From assembly GCA_964346585.1 (NCBI GenBank), contig CAYFVQ010000015.1:3367-67366 (forward strand): a stretch of 64,000 nt of DNA, given 5' to 3'. This document shows positions 9,561-18,707 of the stretch, piece after piece. The position numbers were made by a program, and so were the translations under genes. The first letter of the stretch is position 1; each line of letters begins with the position of its first letter. The notes beneath the pieces were generated by a model that did not search any database, was not told the DNA's origin, and was given only the letters and a program-made list of their open reading frames with translations. The DNA comes from SOIA01 sp964346585 (GTDB lineage: Bacteria > Acidobacteriota > Aminicenantia > Aminicenantales > Aminicenantaceae).

Positions 9561-11291
9561 TTACTTCATCAGCATTTTAGCTTGGTTCTCGCCTCCATTA
9601 ATTCGCCACAGCATGGGTAAAGGTCTGTCTAGACCTTCTGTGTATTCTGGAGTGTTCTCCCAGTGATAATTGAGTATAAGGCTGTAGTCGGAAAAATGCT
9701 GCCAGCGGCGGCGGGGCATATGAGTGATCATATGGAAATGATTGGCTGGGATACCGACCTTGGCCAGGCTCGAAGGAACATGCTCAAAAGTCAGGAATGT
9801 ATGGGGCCAGGAATAATTGGAGGCATGGCAGCATCTCTCCCGTAAAGATGGAGGGAGCTCAATGCTCTGGGCTTCATCCTGAACCATTGTGAACATTCCG
9901 GAAAGGTCCGAATAAGCCACCCTGCCCGCCATTCCGGTTATTCCCTTGGGGGAGACAAAGCCGACAGAAAATCCCAATCCCGGGAAATAGTACTCGATCG
10001 CTTTGAAGAGATAGGCTTTTTCAGCGTAATCCAAGGAAGCACTGCCCGAGTTGTTTCCATCGATAAACCCTTTCTGCATCCAGGGCTCATTTGTGTAAGG
10101 AGTTAAATCTAGCTTGATTTCCTGGGCGTTCTTTTCTATCTCCCAGGCCTCGTAGACCTTTCTGAAATCCATAAAAAGAGGCGGCTTTCCTCCAGAGAGA
10201 TAACAATAGACAATCATAGTCAAAAGTCCCTGAATGTCGTTTTCCGTGGCAAAGGGAATCACTGTCTTTTTGCCAGTGTGGTCCTCCGTGGAGTTGAACA
10301 GGGATTCGGCTATGTCCGCTGTTGAGAGAGGGATGCCTCGCCGGTCTGATCCCCAGGCCAGCTGGCTTGTCCAGCCGCCGGCGATGGCGTTTATGTCTTT
10401 CATGTAACCCCGGATAATCAGGTAGAGTGCCAGGCCTTCATCCAATTTCTCTTTGTCTTTATCTGAGAGTGCAGGAGGTTTAGTTTTTTGAGTGTAGACA
10501 GGCGTTTTGGACTCGACTATCTCTTCGGTATTGGCGAAAATACGGTCTTTGAACTTGACGTTTACCACCCAGCTCCTCAGTTCTGCAAGCTCTTTCGGGT
10601 CATACCCTCCTTTTTTCTGGAGCATGTCGGCGAAAATTTTCATGGATTCCCGTGTGGACTCAAGTCCGAAAAACCGCCGGGCCGCATGAACATGGTTTAA
10701 GGCTGTCTCCATTTGCATAGAATCTGTATCCACTGACAGATACCTTTTCCCCCTCAAAGCCGCTGAAGTTAGCATGGCATAAGCCAGGTCTATGATTTCA
10801 TCCTGGGTTTTCTCGTCGAATTCGGGATTCATCCCGGTCTCTGGCATATTCCCGATGATCATCGGGCAGAGGCGTCCGGTCTGGGCATAGGCCCCGACTA
10901 GGGCATCAATCCCCACAACACCAGGCTTCGGAGCATTGTTCCCGCCCACGCATGCCAATGGGATTGTCGGAGGAAAATGGGCTGTCAGAGCCATGGCACT
11001 TTTCCCTGGGAAAAACCAAGTATCCGGGACAACAATCAGGGCTTCTGCACCTGCGTCTTTTAATTCTCTGGCTCCGGAATCGGCCGTACTCTCAGAGTCG
11101 ACAAGATGAGAGCAGTAAAAAACATTCGGAGGGCTTCCCTCTGGCATATTCAGTCTTTCCGCTAATAATTCGGCGGTCATCTGGCCAATGTTGAATGCCC
11201 TTTGGCGGGAGGCTTCGTCAATCCGGGGATCACAGGGAACAAACACTCCTAAAGTGGGAAGATTGGATTGCTTTTTCTTTACGAACGGCAT
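9561..11291 (-). CDS. L-fucose isomerase-like protein
   Basis: 576 residues, close to the length of FucI (about 590). The N-terminal domain begins with LGVFVPCDPRIDE and contains PDTWFFPGKSAMALTA and KRYLSVDTDSMQME, as in FucI-type ketol isomerases. The metal-binding acids are recognisable: Glu in FATEND and Asp in FMDFR, and a histidine in PANHFH may be the third ligand. Family enzymes interconvert L-fucose/D-arabinose and the ketoses using Mn. Sequence differs enough that the natural sugar is uncertain. No other fucose-pathway gene (kinase, aldolase, transporter) is adjacent, so it may serve salvage of another sugar. Monocistronic on the minus strand. Confidence 0.75.
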   Translation of the reverse strand: MPFVKKKQSNLPTLGVFVPCDPRIDEASRQRAFNIGQMTAELLAERLNMPEGSPPNVFYCSHLVDSESTADSGARELKDAGAEALIVVPDTWFFPGKSAMALTAHFPPTIPLACVGGNNAPKPGVVGIDALVGAYAQTGRLCPMIIGNMPETGMNPEFDEKTQDEIIDLAYAMLTSAALRGKRYLSVDTDSMQMETALNHVHAARRFFGLESTRESMKIFADMLQKKGGYDPKELAELRSWVVNVKFKDRIFANTEEIVESKTPVYTQKTKPPALSDKDKEKLDEGLALYLIIRGYMKDINAIAGGWTSQLAWGSDRRGIPLSTADIAESLFNSTEDHTGKKTVIPFATENDIQGLLTMIVYCYLSGGKPPLFMDFRKVYEAWEIEKNAQEIKLDLTPYTNEPWMQKGFIDGNNSGSASLDYAEKAYLFKAIEYYFPGLGFSVGFVSPKGITGMAGRVAYSDLSGMFTMVQDEAQSIELPPSLRERCCHASNYSWPHTFLTFEHVPSSLAKVGIPANHFHMITHMPRRRWQHFSDYSLILNYHWENTPEYTEGLDRPLPMLWRINGGENQAKMLMK

Positions 11292-11391
11292 CTTTCCTCC
11301 TTCATGGCGAAATCATACGCCCTATTGTTGTTGAATTCAAATCATCTAAAATTTATCCAAAGGTATGGGTCATGTCGAATGTTCAAAATCC

Positions 11392-12282
11392 TCATTTTTT
11401 CCTTTTCCGCATTTCCTCGACATCAGGCTCGACATGAACCAGGATGTTGACAGGCCTGGAGAGTTCCTTTTCGATTTCTTCTTCAATTCTTATCGAAATA
11501 TCATGACTTGCTTTCACAGATAAGACAGGGTCAACCAACACATGAACGTCAACGCACAATTCTGCTCCCAGCTTTCTAGTCCGCAAATCATGCCAGCTGG
11601 CAATATTTTTCTCTTTTGAAAGAACTTTCTCGATTTTTTCAATCGATTCACTGTCTGCAGAATGCTCTGCAAGTTCATGAAGCCCCTCAAAGAAAATTTT
11701 TCCTGATACTCCCAAGATCATGAAACCGACGACGATCGCCGCCACCTGATCCGCATGCCCCCATCCGAACAAACTCGCGACGCCTCCGAGCAAAACAGCG
11801 ACAGAGGAGAGGGAGTCAGACCGCTGATGCCAGGCATTGGCATACAGAACCGAGCTATGGGTTATTCTTGCAATCTTTCTCGTGATGAAGAATAGTATTT
11901 CTTTTGAAATGACAGACACTCCGGCAACAACAAGAACCAGAAAACCTGGGAAATTATGTTCATGGCGGTAGATAGCAACACCTGCCGACCAAATGATTCC
12001 AGCACTTATTACGAGTAGAGTCAGTCCGATGATCAGAGAGGCGATCGTCTCCAGCTTCCCGTGGCCATACGGATGAGTTTTGTCGGCAGGCCGGCTGGAG
12101 AGGCGGGTTCCGACCAACACAACAAAATCTGTCGCCAGGTCCGATAGAGAATGGACGCCATCCGCGATGAGAGCAGAAGATTTAACAAGGATTCCTGAGA
12201 CGATCTTTATCACCATCAGGGAAATATTGAGGAATATTCCCCAAATAGTTATGGAACGGATTTTATTCTCTCGTTCATTCAT
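11392..12282 (-). CDS. Cation diffusion facilitator (CDF) metal exporter
   Basis: 296 residues with about six membrane helices and a C-terminal cytoplasmic metal-binding domain. Metal-site motifs: ADGVHSLSDLATD (Asp41, His44, Asp48 region, helix 2) and HQRSDSLSS (helix 5). Exchanges Zn/Fe/Co/Mn-type ions for protons across the inner membrane. The frame stays open upstream to 12630, but that stretch runs through the inverted repeat at 12381-12506, so I use the ATG at 12282, which gives the normal CDF N-terminus. GGAGG lies 25 bases before this ATG and only six before an in-frame CTG, so the start is not certain. Alone on its strand. Confidence 0.82.
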   Translation of the reverse strand: MNERENKIRSITIWGIFLNISLMVIKIVSGILVKSSALIADGVHSLSDLATDFVVLVGTRLSSRPADKTHPYGHGKLETIASLIIGLTLLVISAGIIWSAGVAIYRHEHNFPGFLVLVVAGVSVISKEILFFITRKIARITHSSVLYANAWHQRSDSLSSVAVLLGGVASLFGWGHADQVAAIVVGFMILGVSGKIFFEGLHELAEHSADSESIEKIEKVLSKEKNIASWHDLRTRKLGAELCVDVHVLVDPVLSVKASHDISIRIEEEIEKELSRPVNILVHVEPDVEEMRKRKK

Positions 12283-12380
12283 CGGTTCAGGAGCTTTTAC
12301 CAGTGTAGGCCTCCACGAAACAAACAGCAAAATTTCCTTCCTATTATAGAAAAAGTAGTATCTGTTTGCTAATTTTAATT

Positions 12381-12506
12381 TATGGGGACGTTCCCCAAGG
12401 TACCACCTTAGCTCATTAATCCTAATATTTTTATTTTTTTTTATTAAATGATGTTGAGCAGATAAATTTATAGGCCTAAGGTGGTACCTTGGGGAACGTC
12501 CCCATA
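12381..12506. repeat. Composite inverted-repeat element, copy 1
   Basis: Arms at 12381-12411 and 12476-12506 are exact reverse complements (31 bases) around an AT-rich 64-base centre. Each arm is built of two short hairpins: GGGGA/TCCCC with a CGT loop, and AAGGT/ACCTT with an ACC loop. The same arm occurs at 36240 and 43305. No coding capacity. Structure is like a REP doublet or a small non-autonomous transposable element. Confidence 0.85.
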
Positions 12507-12570
12507 TTTTATTTGTAATATGGAGTGAAATTATGTAAATAATGTAAACAATGTTGCTGGATAAACCGGA

Positions 12571-13689
12571 ATGAGCTTTCTGAACGCGTCCTCTTTTAAA
12601 AAATATCTCCTGCCCGGGTTTGTGTTCCAATCTGTGGTCATCGCCGGCGGATACGGAACAGGACGGGAATTGGTTGAGTTTTTTCTGAACTACGGACCTC
12701 TAGGTGGACTTCTGGGAATGCTTCTGGTCACAACCATTATCTGGTCACTCATCCTGGCGGTGACCTTCGAGTTTTCTCGTCAATTCAAAGCATATGACTA
12801 CCGGACCTTTTTCAAGAAACTCCTTGGCCCGTTCTGGTTCATGTTCGAAATCATCTACTTTGTCCTGCTGCTTCTCGTGCTGGGGGTCATTGGCTCTGCA
12901 GCCGGGGCTTTGCTCAAGTATAATTTCAGGATCCCTGATATTGTCGGAGTCTTGATCATGCTGGCGGCTATCGGCTTTTTGACTTTTAAAGGGAGCGGCT
13001 TGATCGAAAAATTTCTGTCGAGCTGGTCGATCCTGCTCTATCTGGTTTACGGGCTACTCCTTGTTTTTGCACTCATTAAATTCGGCCCTGAAATCCAGAA
13101 GAATTTCTCAAACTCCACCATCCTCCCCAACTGGGCACTGGGTGGCTTTAAATATGCCCTGTACAACCTGGGAATTATCCCTGCTGTTTTATTCTGCATC
13201 AACCACATTGAGACGAGAAAAGAGGCCATCACGGCCGGACTTCTCGGAGGCCTGATAGGTATTCTCCCCGGATTATTTTTCTTTATCGCTGTTGTCAGCC
13301 ACTATCCAGCTGTCCTCCCCGAAGAAGTACCGGCCTACTATGTTTTCCAGAGGTTGGGATTTCCTCTTCTTCTTATTGTCTTTCAGATTGTTTTGTTCGG
13401 AACATTGATCGAGACCGGCACAGGTTTTATTCATGCTGTCAATGAACGAATCCGGTCCACTCTTGAAGCAAGAGGGAAAAGCCTCCCTCCTTGGCTTCGG
13501 CCAGTCGTGGCTCTTGTTCTTCTTCTTATAGGGCTGGGAATATCAACCTTCGGATTGATTAATCTGATCGCCAAAGGATATGGAAGTATTAGCTGGGGAT
13601 TTTTTATCGTTTATATAATTCCCCTGATGACTCTGGGCATATACAAAATGATCAAGAATCGGGGGAAAAAAGAAGAGGCACCTTCTTAA
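12571..13689 (+). CDS. YkvI-like integral membrane transporter
   Basis: 372 residues, almost all hydrophobic, with about ten membrane helices and little extramembrane sequence. The opening LPGFVFQSVVIAGGYGTGRELVEFF is the first-helix region of the YkvI-type branch of the APC/LeuT-fold superfamily, where the GGYGTGRE turn would unwind to bind substrate. Substrate unknown; amino acid or similar small solute is the family-level guess. Only a weak Shine-Dalgarno (CCGGA) precedes the ATG. Its 3' end runs straight into the repeat at 13683-13772, which probably terminates it. Confidence 0.72.
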   Translation: MSFLNASSFKKYLLPGFVFQSVVIAGGYGTGRELVEFFLNYGPLGGLLGMLLVTTIIWSLILAVTFEFSRQFKAYDYRTFFKKLLGPFWFMFEIIYFVLLLLVLGVIGSAAGALLKYNFRIPDIVGVLIMLAAIGFLTFKGSGLIEKFLSSWSILLYLVYGLLLVFALIKFGPEIQKNFSNSTILPNWALGGFKYALYNLGIIPAVLFCINHIETRKEAITAGLLGGLIGILPGLFFFIAVVSHYPAVLPEEVPAYYVFQRLGFPLLLIVFQIVLFGTLIETGTGFIHAVNERIRSTLEARGKSLPPWLRPVVALVLLLIGLGISTFGLINLIAKGYGSISWGFFIVYIIPLMTLGIYKMIKNRGKKEEAPS

Positions 13690-13772
13690 AGAAGGCTGAT
13701 AATCCCTTTCCCCCTCAAGTATAAGGACTAAAAGGTACAGTCCCACAAAAAAGGGGCCTGTCCCCTTTTTTT
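13683..13772. repeat. GGGGCC-hairpin repeat, copy 1; probable two-way terminator
   Basis: Contains GATAATCCCT, a GTACAGTCCC segment and a hairpin AAAAAGGGG-CCTGT-CCCCTTTTTTT. A second copy in the same orientation lies at 43219-43301, differing by small changes. The final stem followed by a T run, with an A run in front, reads as an intrinsic terminator in both directions, fitting its place between two converging genes. The stop codon of the GMP synthase gene lies at its edge (13771-13773). Confidence 0.7.
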
Positions 13773-14703
13773 ACACGTATTCTATGGTGGCGGGTGGTTT
13801 GGGCGTAATTTCGTAGGCCACACGCACGACTTCGGGAATCTCACTTGTGATTCTTTTAGAAATACTCATCAGAATTTCCCAAGGGACCTGGGTGGGGTCA
13901 ACCGTTATTGCGTCCTTACTTTCCACTGAACGCACAATAATGATATTGCCAAATTTTCTCTGGCCTTCTTCCACTCCGGTTCCCTTATCACTCAACAGAA
14001 CAGCGAATGCCTGGAAAGGTTTCAGGCTTTCGATCTCCTCCTCCACTATCTGAGTGGCCTTCCTGACAAGGGAAATCCTCTCCGGTGTCGCTTCTCCCAC
14101 CACTCTCGTCGCCAGACCTGGACCCGGAAAGGGCATCCTCTCATAAATCTTTTCCGGGAGCCCCAACTCTTTGGCCACTTTTCTGACCTCATGCTTGAAC
14201 AGTTCCTTCAGGGGCTCAACAGCCTTAAATCCGAATCCTTTCTCTGGGTCTATTCCTATCTGCTCGAGAATGTTGTGCTGCGTCTTGACGCCTCCCTTTG
14301 TCTCTATGATGTCTGCAGCAATCGTTCCCTGCACCAGAAACTTCGCTTCGCTTTTCAGCACTTCTCTTCCAAAAACCGTATAAAAAATATCCCGAAATGC
14401 TTTTCTCTTTTCTTCCGGGTCAGACTTTCCTTTGATGGCATGAAAAAACTCATCCCGAGTATCGATTATATCGACCTGAATTCCCATATCTGCGAATATC
14501 TGACTCACTTCTTGTGGCTCATTCGCTCTCATCAGGCCATCATCGATAAATATCACTTTCAGATTCGAGCCTATCGCTCGATGGGCGAGCACAGTGCAGG
14601 CAGAACTATCGACTCCTCCGGAAAGCGCAGAGATGGTCTTTTCCGACCCAACTGTTGATTTTATTTCCTCGATTTTTTCTTCGATGAATTTGGCTTCATC
14701 CAT
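13771..14703 (-). CDS. guaAB: GMP synthase, ATP-pyrophosphatase subunit (stand-alone)
   Basis: 310 residues. Adenylates XMP and transfers ammonia to give GMP. The PP-loop SGGVDSS (residues 28-34) and the dimerisation domain with FPGPGLATRVVGE and KPPATIEYV are present in full, but the glutamine amidotransferase domain of normal bacterial GuaA (about 200 residues, N-terminal) is missing. The protein matches the two-subunit form best known from archaea, where a separate GATase supplies ammonia; none is in this window. AGGAG lies ahead of the ATG. The length and intact N-terminus argue that this is not a truncation. The enzyme call is confident; source of ammonia unknown. Confidence 0.85.
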   Translation of the reverse strand: MDEAKFIEEKIEEIKSTVGSEKTISALSGGVDSSACTVLAHRAIGSNLKVIFIDDGLMRANEPQEVSQIFADMGIQVDIIDTRDEFFHAIKGKSDPEEKRKAFRDIFYTVFGREVLKSEAKFLVQGTIAADIIETKGGVKTQHNILEQIGIDPEKGFGFKAVEPLKELFKHEVRKVAKELGLPEKIYERMPFPGPGLATRVVGEATPERISLVRKATQIVEEEIESLKPFQAFAVLLSDKGTGVEEGQRKFGNIIIVRSVESKDAITVDPTQVPWEILMSISKRITSEIPEVVRVAYEITPKPPATIEYV

Positions 14704-15438
14704 TTTTCAACTCCTCATTTAATATTTTTCAAATCATACAATATCCTGGAGAAAATGATAATAAAAAAAATCATTTGGCGTCTTTTATTTTAAAATCAGT
14801 CTCTGCGCAGCATTCATATTTATCAATACGAGCGCAGCCTGGCAATTTCATCATTCAAAAGATGTTTCTTCTCAGTAAAAATTTGATGTTCATTGACCTG
14901 CCTGAATTATCCATAAAATATATCGAAACAATATCTTACGAATAATTAAGCTGATAACATAGATATGAAAATGTCTTCTAATCGATGCCCTGGTTTATTC
15001 ATACAGGAAGGCCAAGCCTGTTCGATGCAAACGGAGGAAATCCTCCCCTTCCTTTCAATGGCAAATGCAACAAGAATTGTGGATGGCTCAATCCCGCAAA
15101 TCTATTGAAAAATCCATTATTATGAACAGGTTAGGCTGTCACCTTTAGAGGTGAAAAAGGATACAAAAAAATCATCATCCAATCCACCCCCAAAGGCGAT
15201 TGCGCCCTCAAGTCATCTGAGCGATTATATATACGGAATCCTTAAGGAGGGCTCTTCCAAAGCGTACCAAAGCTTAAAAGGGAGCAGGGCAAAACGGAGG
15301 ATCCTCTCCCAGCCCTCCTTTTTTTTTCGGGATTGCTGAGGAAGGTCAGCCTTCAGGAATCTCAAAAACTCTTCCCAAGAGACATTATTCCCACCCACGA
15401 TAAAAAAGTTGAAAAAGTCTTATTTCAACGATTATTAG
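14704..15438. other. Long non-coding stretch upstream of the exopolysaccharide operon
   Basis: No convincing gene. 14827-14851 matches the REP unit at 43059 in all but a few bases, a decayed copy. 15243-15328 could fold as a long stem: AAGGAGGGCT at 15243-15252 pairs with AGCCCTCCTT near 15312-15321, followed by a T run, enclosing about 60 bases. That looks like a terminator or attenuator, perhaps part of a leader RNA from a promoter further upstream. I could not match it to a known riboswitch class. A GTG-started ORF at 15151-15339 overlaps this stem and is low-complexity, so I do not call it. Confidence 0.4.
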
Positions 15439-15467
15439 TTGACGAAATAATATATTTAACTTATTAT
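15439..15467 (+). promoter_or_regulatory. Sigma70-type promoter ahead of the exopolysaccharide operon
   Basis: TTGACG at 15439-15444 and TATTAT at 15462-15467 with a 17-base spacer. Transcription would begin near 15474, leaving only about ten bases before the ATG at 15484 and no clear Shine-Dalgarno, so translation from this promoter may be nearly leaderless. Confidence 0.55.
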
Positions 15468-15483
15468 TATCAAAAAAGACAAT

Positions 15484-16437
15484 ATGGGACAGGGAAGAGC
15501 CCCGAAGTCACTGTTTCGCATCATTGCATATACACTCTTTTTCCTCTTCATCCTGGCATGTATTTCTAGTGGTACATCCCAGGAGAATTCACAAGTCAAA
15601 TCCCAATCCCTTGAAGAAAACGTCCAATCGGGATACCTCATCGGTCCAGAAGATGTTTTGAGCGTGGAGGTCTGGAACCAGCCTGACATATCCCGCGAAG
15701 TGGTCGTGAACTATGAGGGTGATATAAACATTCCTCCTGTTAGAAAACTGAGTGTCATAGGATTGACGGTCTCCCAATTAGAGGAAAAACTATCCAAAGC
15801 CCTCTCCAAATACATCATCGATCCCATAGTTTTCGTTTCCATAAAGGAATACAACAGCCAGAGAGTCACAGTATTGGGAGAAACAAATACCGGAATGTAC
15901 ACTCTGAAACGAAGGACGACTCTGGTTGAATTTCTGGGGCAAATCGGCGGGACGACCGAGAACGCTGACACCTTTCATATCAAACTGATTAAAAAAGACA
16001 GAACAGCTTTCATCTATGACCTCAATGACTTGATAGACAATCCTCAAAAAAGTGAAAGCATTGTCGTCTCCGGAGGCGATATAGTCTATGTTCCGCCTCT
16101 GGAGTTCAATAAAGTCTATGTTCTCGGAGAAGTGAAAGCTCCGCAAATTGTGACAATCAAAGGAAAATTGACTGTGATCGATGCGATCACAGAAACGGGA
16201 GGATTTACCCGAGACGCTGTTCGTAAAAGTGTCATGGTCATCCGGGGTGAACTGGGTTCACAGAAAGGAATCCGGGTCAATGCCAAAGAAATCCTCCAAA
16301 AAGGAGATATCAGCCAAAACATCGATCTTGAGCCAGGGGATATCGTGTTTGTGCCCAAAACCTTTATTGTGCATATAGAGCGATTTCTTAGAGACTTCGC
16401 TTATCCGTTAACATGGTATTTCTGGTTCCTAAGATAA
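15484..16437 (+). CDS. Wza-like polysaccharide export lipoprotein
   Basis: 317 residues. Signal segment with a lipobox-like ILAC (Cys26), then the polysaccharide-export domain (YLIGPEDVLSVEVWNQPDISREVVVNYEGDINIPPV, given here as family hallmark around residues 50-85) and two SLBB-type beta-grasp repeats (about 125-200 and 210-295). Family members form the outer-membrane channel for capsule or exopolysaccharide. It is the first gene of the operon and is followed after 15 bases by the Wzc-like gene, the usual pairing. A C-terminal amphipathic stretch (YPLTWYFWFLR) could be the membrane-spanning helix. Start has no good Shine-Dalgarno. Confidence 0.85.
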   Translation: MGQGRAPKSLFRIIAYTLFFLFILACISSGTSQENSQVKSQSLEENVQSGYLIGPEDVLSVEVWNQPDISREVVVNYEGDINIPPVRKLSVIGLTVSQLEEKLSKALSKYIIDPIVFVSIKEYNSQRVTVLGETNTGMYTLKRRTTLVEFLGQIGGTTENADTFHIKLIKKDRTAFIYDLNDLIDNPQKSESIVVSGGDIVYVPPLEFNKVYVLGEVKAPQIVTIKGKLTVIDAITETGGFTRDAVRKSVMVIRGELGSQKGIRVNAKEILQKGDISQNIDLEPGDIVFVPKTFIVHIERFLRDFAYPLTWYFWFLR

Positions 16438-16452
16438 AAAAGGAATGAAAAA

Positions 16453-18435
16453 ATGCCCAGGCTGGAGATGAGCCTTGTCGATTACCTGAGGGTCATCCGC
16501 AAAAGGATTCGGATCATCATTCTCTCTTTCATCCTGGTCATCTCCTCTACCATCTTCTTCACAAACAGACAAACTCCTATCTACACCTCATCCTGCAAGA
16601 TCAAGATCGAACAGAGAAAATCAGTCGCAGAGGCATTGACCGAGCTCATCACCTGGTCGCCCGGAGATGAAATGGCCTCTCAGGCGAATTTCATCAAAAG
16701 CTACCAGATCATGGAGAAAGTGGCAGAAAAATTAAATCTTATTGGCGAAGCCAAGACTGAAGATGAAAAAAAAGACCCAAAACGCATCTCCATAATCAAG
16801 GGACTCCAAGCCAAAATCAGCACAGAACAAGTCGAATACACGAACATCATTGCCATCACTGCAACTTCCAGTAACGCTTTAGAGGCAAAGGATTTAGTCA
16901 AAACAGTCGCTGAAGTGTATCAAACGACTCATTTTGAAAACAAGACGAAGGAAGCCTCCCAACTCGAGGAGTTTGTCGAGAATCAGTTAAACAATTATCA
17001 AAGAGACCTTCAGAATAGTGAAAATGAACTCCAGAGATTCAGGCAAGAAAATCCGCTCATTGTGGAAAGAGACATCACGAGCGCATCTCCTATCCAGTCT
17101 GACGCACGAATCACTAGCCTTCAGGAAGAAATCGTCAACACAGAGATGCAGCTAATCTCTTTAAAAAGTATGTATACAGATGAGCATCCTGAAGTCCAGG
17201 CAGCCAGACGGAAATTGGATGAGGCAAAAAAGGATTTAGAAGAGGCCATTTCTCAATTGACAGAACAACATAAAGACCTCTCGGCGAAGGAGATCAAACT
17301 TGTTCAGCTCAAGCGCAACGTCAGGGTCGCCGAGGACATCTATCTAATGTTCCGAACAAAACATGAGGAAGCCCGAATTCTTGTGGCCGAAGAAGCAGAA
17401 GATGTGGAAATTATCGAGCCGGCTCTCGTGCCGACCAGACCCATTAAACCGAATGTCAATTTTAACATCATCATCGGAATCATCTCTGGCTTGTTGGTTG
17501 GGTTAATCCTGGCGTTCGTGACCGAAAGCTTTGATACATCCATCGGCCGGATCGATGATATTGAGGAGCTGATCAAAGTCCCTGTCCTGGGAATCATCCC
17601 CAACACGACACTGGAAAAAATCGGGAAGAGGTATTTTGAAAGGTTCAGGAAAAAACAAAAAGTAGAAGAAGGAGGAATAAGCCAGGAACGTCTGGTTGTG
17701 CTCTTCGACTCCAGCTCTATTGCCGCGGAAGCCTACAAGACACTGCGCACCAACTTAGACCTGACGGGCCTCAGGAAATTCGGGAATTGTATTGTGATTA
17801 CGAGTTCTGCTCCTCAGGAGGGAAAAACCCAGACTCTCTGTAACCTGGCCATTGCTTTTGCCCAGAGCGGACAAAAAACATTAATCGTCGGTTCTGATTT
17901 CAGAAAACCCACGATATATAAATTGTTCGGACTTCCGAGGAGTCCAGGTTTGTCCGAAGTGCTGATCGGAAATATTACCTGGAAAGATGCGATCAACACA
18001 ACCACTGATATGCTGCTGGGAAAGCTCGAATACGACAAAATCATTAAAACCAAAGGCATAGAGAACCTCCACATCATGACCTGCGGCGAACACACACCCA
18101 CCCCTTCGGAATTACTCAGTTTCCCCGAAATGAGCACCTTGATACAAGAATTGAAACAAAATTATGACCTTGTCCTGTTTGACAGTGCTCCCACGCTTCC
18201 TGTGACCGATTCAGCCATTTTGGGAGCCAAGGCGGATGGGGCTATCTTGGTCTATCAAGCCGGAAAAACCTCAAGAAATGCGCTCATCCGGTCGAAGATT
18301 CAATTGGAAAACGTCAACGTCAAAATCTTAGGGATTGTTATAAACAACCTGAAAGCTCGATTGGTCGAAGATGTCACACCGTCTCAAAGATACCGGTATT
18401 ACCGATATTACGGAGAGAAAAGGGAGAAAAAATAG
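16453..18435 (+). CDS. Wzc-like chain-length regulator with tyrosine autokinase domain
   Basis: 660 residues. N-terminal Wzz domain with membrane helices at about 20-38 and 338-358 flanking a coiled-coil periplasmic part, including the GumC-type segment with EHPEVQAARRKLDEAKKDL. The C-terminal half is a bacterial tyrosine kinase: Walker A SSAPQEGKTQT (about 450-460), Walker A' TLIVGSDFRKP, Walker B LVLFDSAPTLP, and a tyrosine cluster YRYYRYYGEK at the end for autophosphorylation. It would control polymer length and export together with the Wza-like gene upstream and the polymerase and flippase downstream. AAGGA lies eight to nine bases before the ATG. Confidence 0.9.
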   Translation: MPRLEMSLVDYLRVIRKRIRIIILSFILVISSTIFFTNRQTPIYTSSCKIKIEQRKSVAEALTELITWSPGDEMASQANFIKSYQIMEKVAEKLNLIGEAKTEDEKKDPKRISIIKGLQAKISTEQVEYTNIIAITATSSNALEAKDLVKTVAEVYQTTHFENKTKEASQLEEFVENQLNNYQRDLQNSENELQRFRQENPLIVERDITSASPIQSDARITSLQEEIVNTEMQLISLKSMYTDEHPEVQAARRKLDEAKKDLEEAISQLTEQHKDLSAKEIKLVQLKRNVRVAEDIYLMFRTKHEEARILVAEEAEDVEIIEPALVPTRPIKPNVNFNIIIGIISGLLVGLILAFVTESFDTSIGRIDDIEELIKVPVLGIIPNTTLEKIGKRYFERFRKKQKVEEGGISQERLVVLFDSSSIAAEAYKTLRTNLDLTGLRKFGNCIVITSSAPQEGKTQTLCNLAIAFAQSGQKTLIVGSDFRKPTIYKLFGLPRSPGLSEVLIGNITWKDAINTTTDMLLGKLEYDKIIKTKGIENLHIMTCGEHTPTPSELLSFPEMSTLIQELKQNYDLVLFDSAPTLPVTDSAILGAKADGAILVYQAGKTSRNALIRSKIQLENVNVKILGIVINNLKARLVEDVTPSQRYRYYRYYGEKREKK

Positions 18436-18707
18436 AAAAATATTTCTCTCATCTGGACTCGACAATATTCCTGCCCACCCCCTTTGACCCTGATGACTTA
18501 GAAACCATAACGCATGCATTCCATTATAATACCAGAAAATTTTTCTACCCTAAAAAAATAGGTTTTGACTATGGGAACCACCTCGATGCCTCGATCTAAT
18601 ATATCCGCACTTTCGGAAGAGAGAAATTTCATCCGTGTCGGATGCATCTATCCTCTGCTCCTCCACCAAAAAATGATCCCATTTTTATCCATATCCAAAA
18701 GGTCAGC

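Noticed and set aside
12381..12506. CRISPR repeat or phage attachment site
   Set aside because: Arms are inverted, not direct, with no spacer array and no cas or integrase genes nearby.
12283..12630. N-terminal extension of the CDF transporter
   Set aside because: The extra codons pass through the inverted repeat and precede the normal CDF start region.
15240..15330. A c-di-GMP-I riboswitch in the exopolysaccharide leader
   Set aside because: GGGCAAA is present, but the rest of the conserved core and tetraloop pattern could not be matched by eye.
15151..15339. GTG-started 62-codon ORF upstream of the export gene
   Set aside because: Low-complexity Ser/Pro/Lys content, no Shine-Dalgarno, and it runs through the hairpin with the T run.
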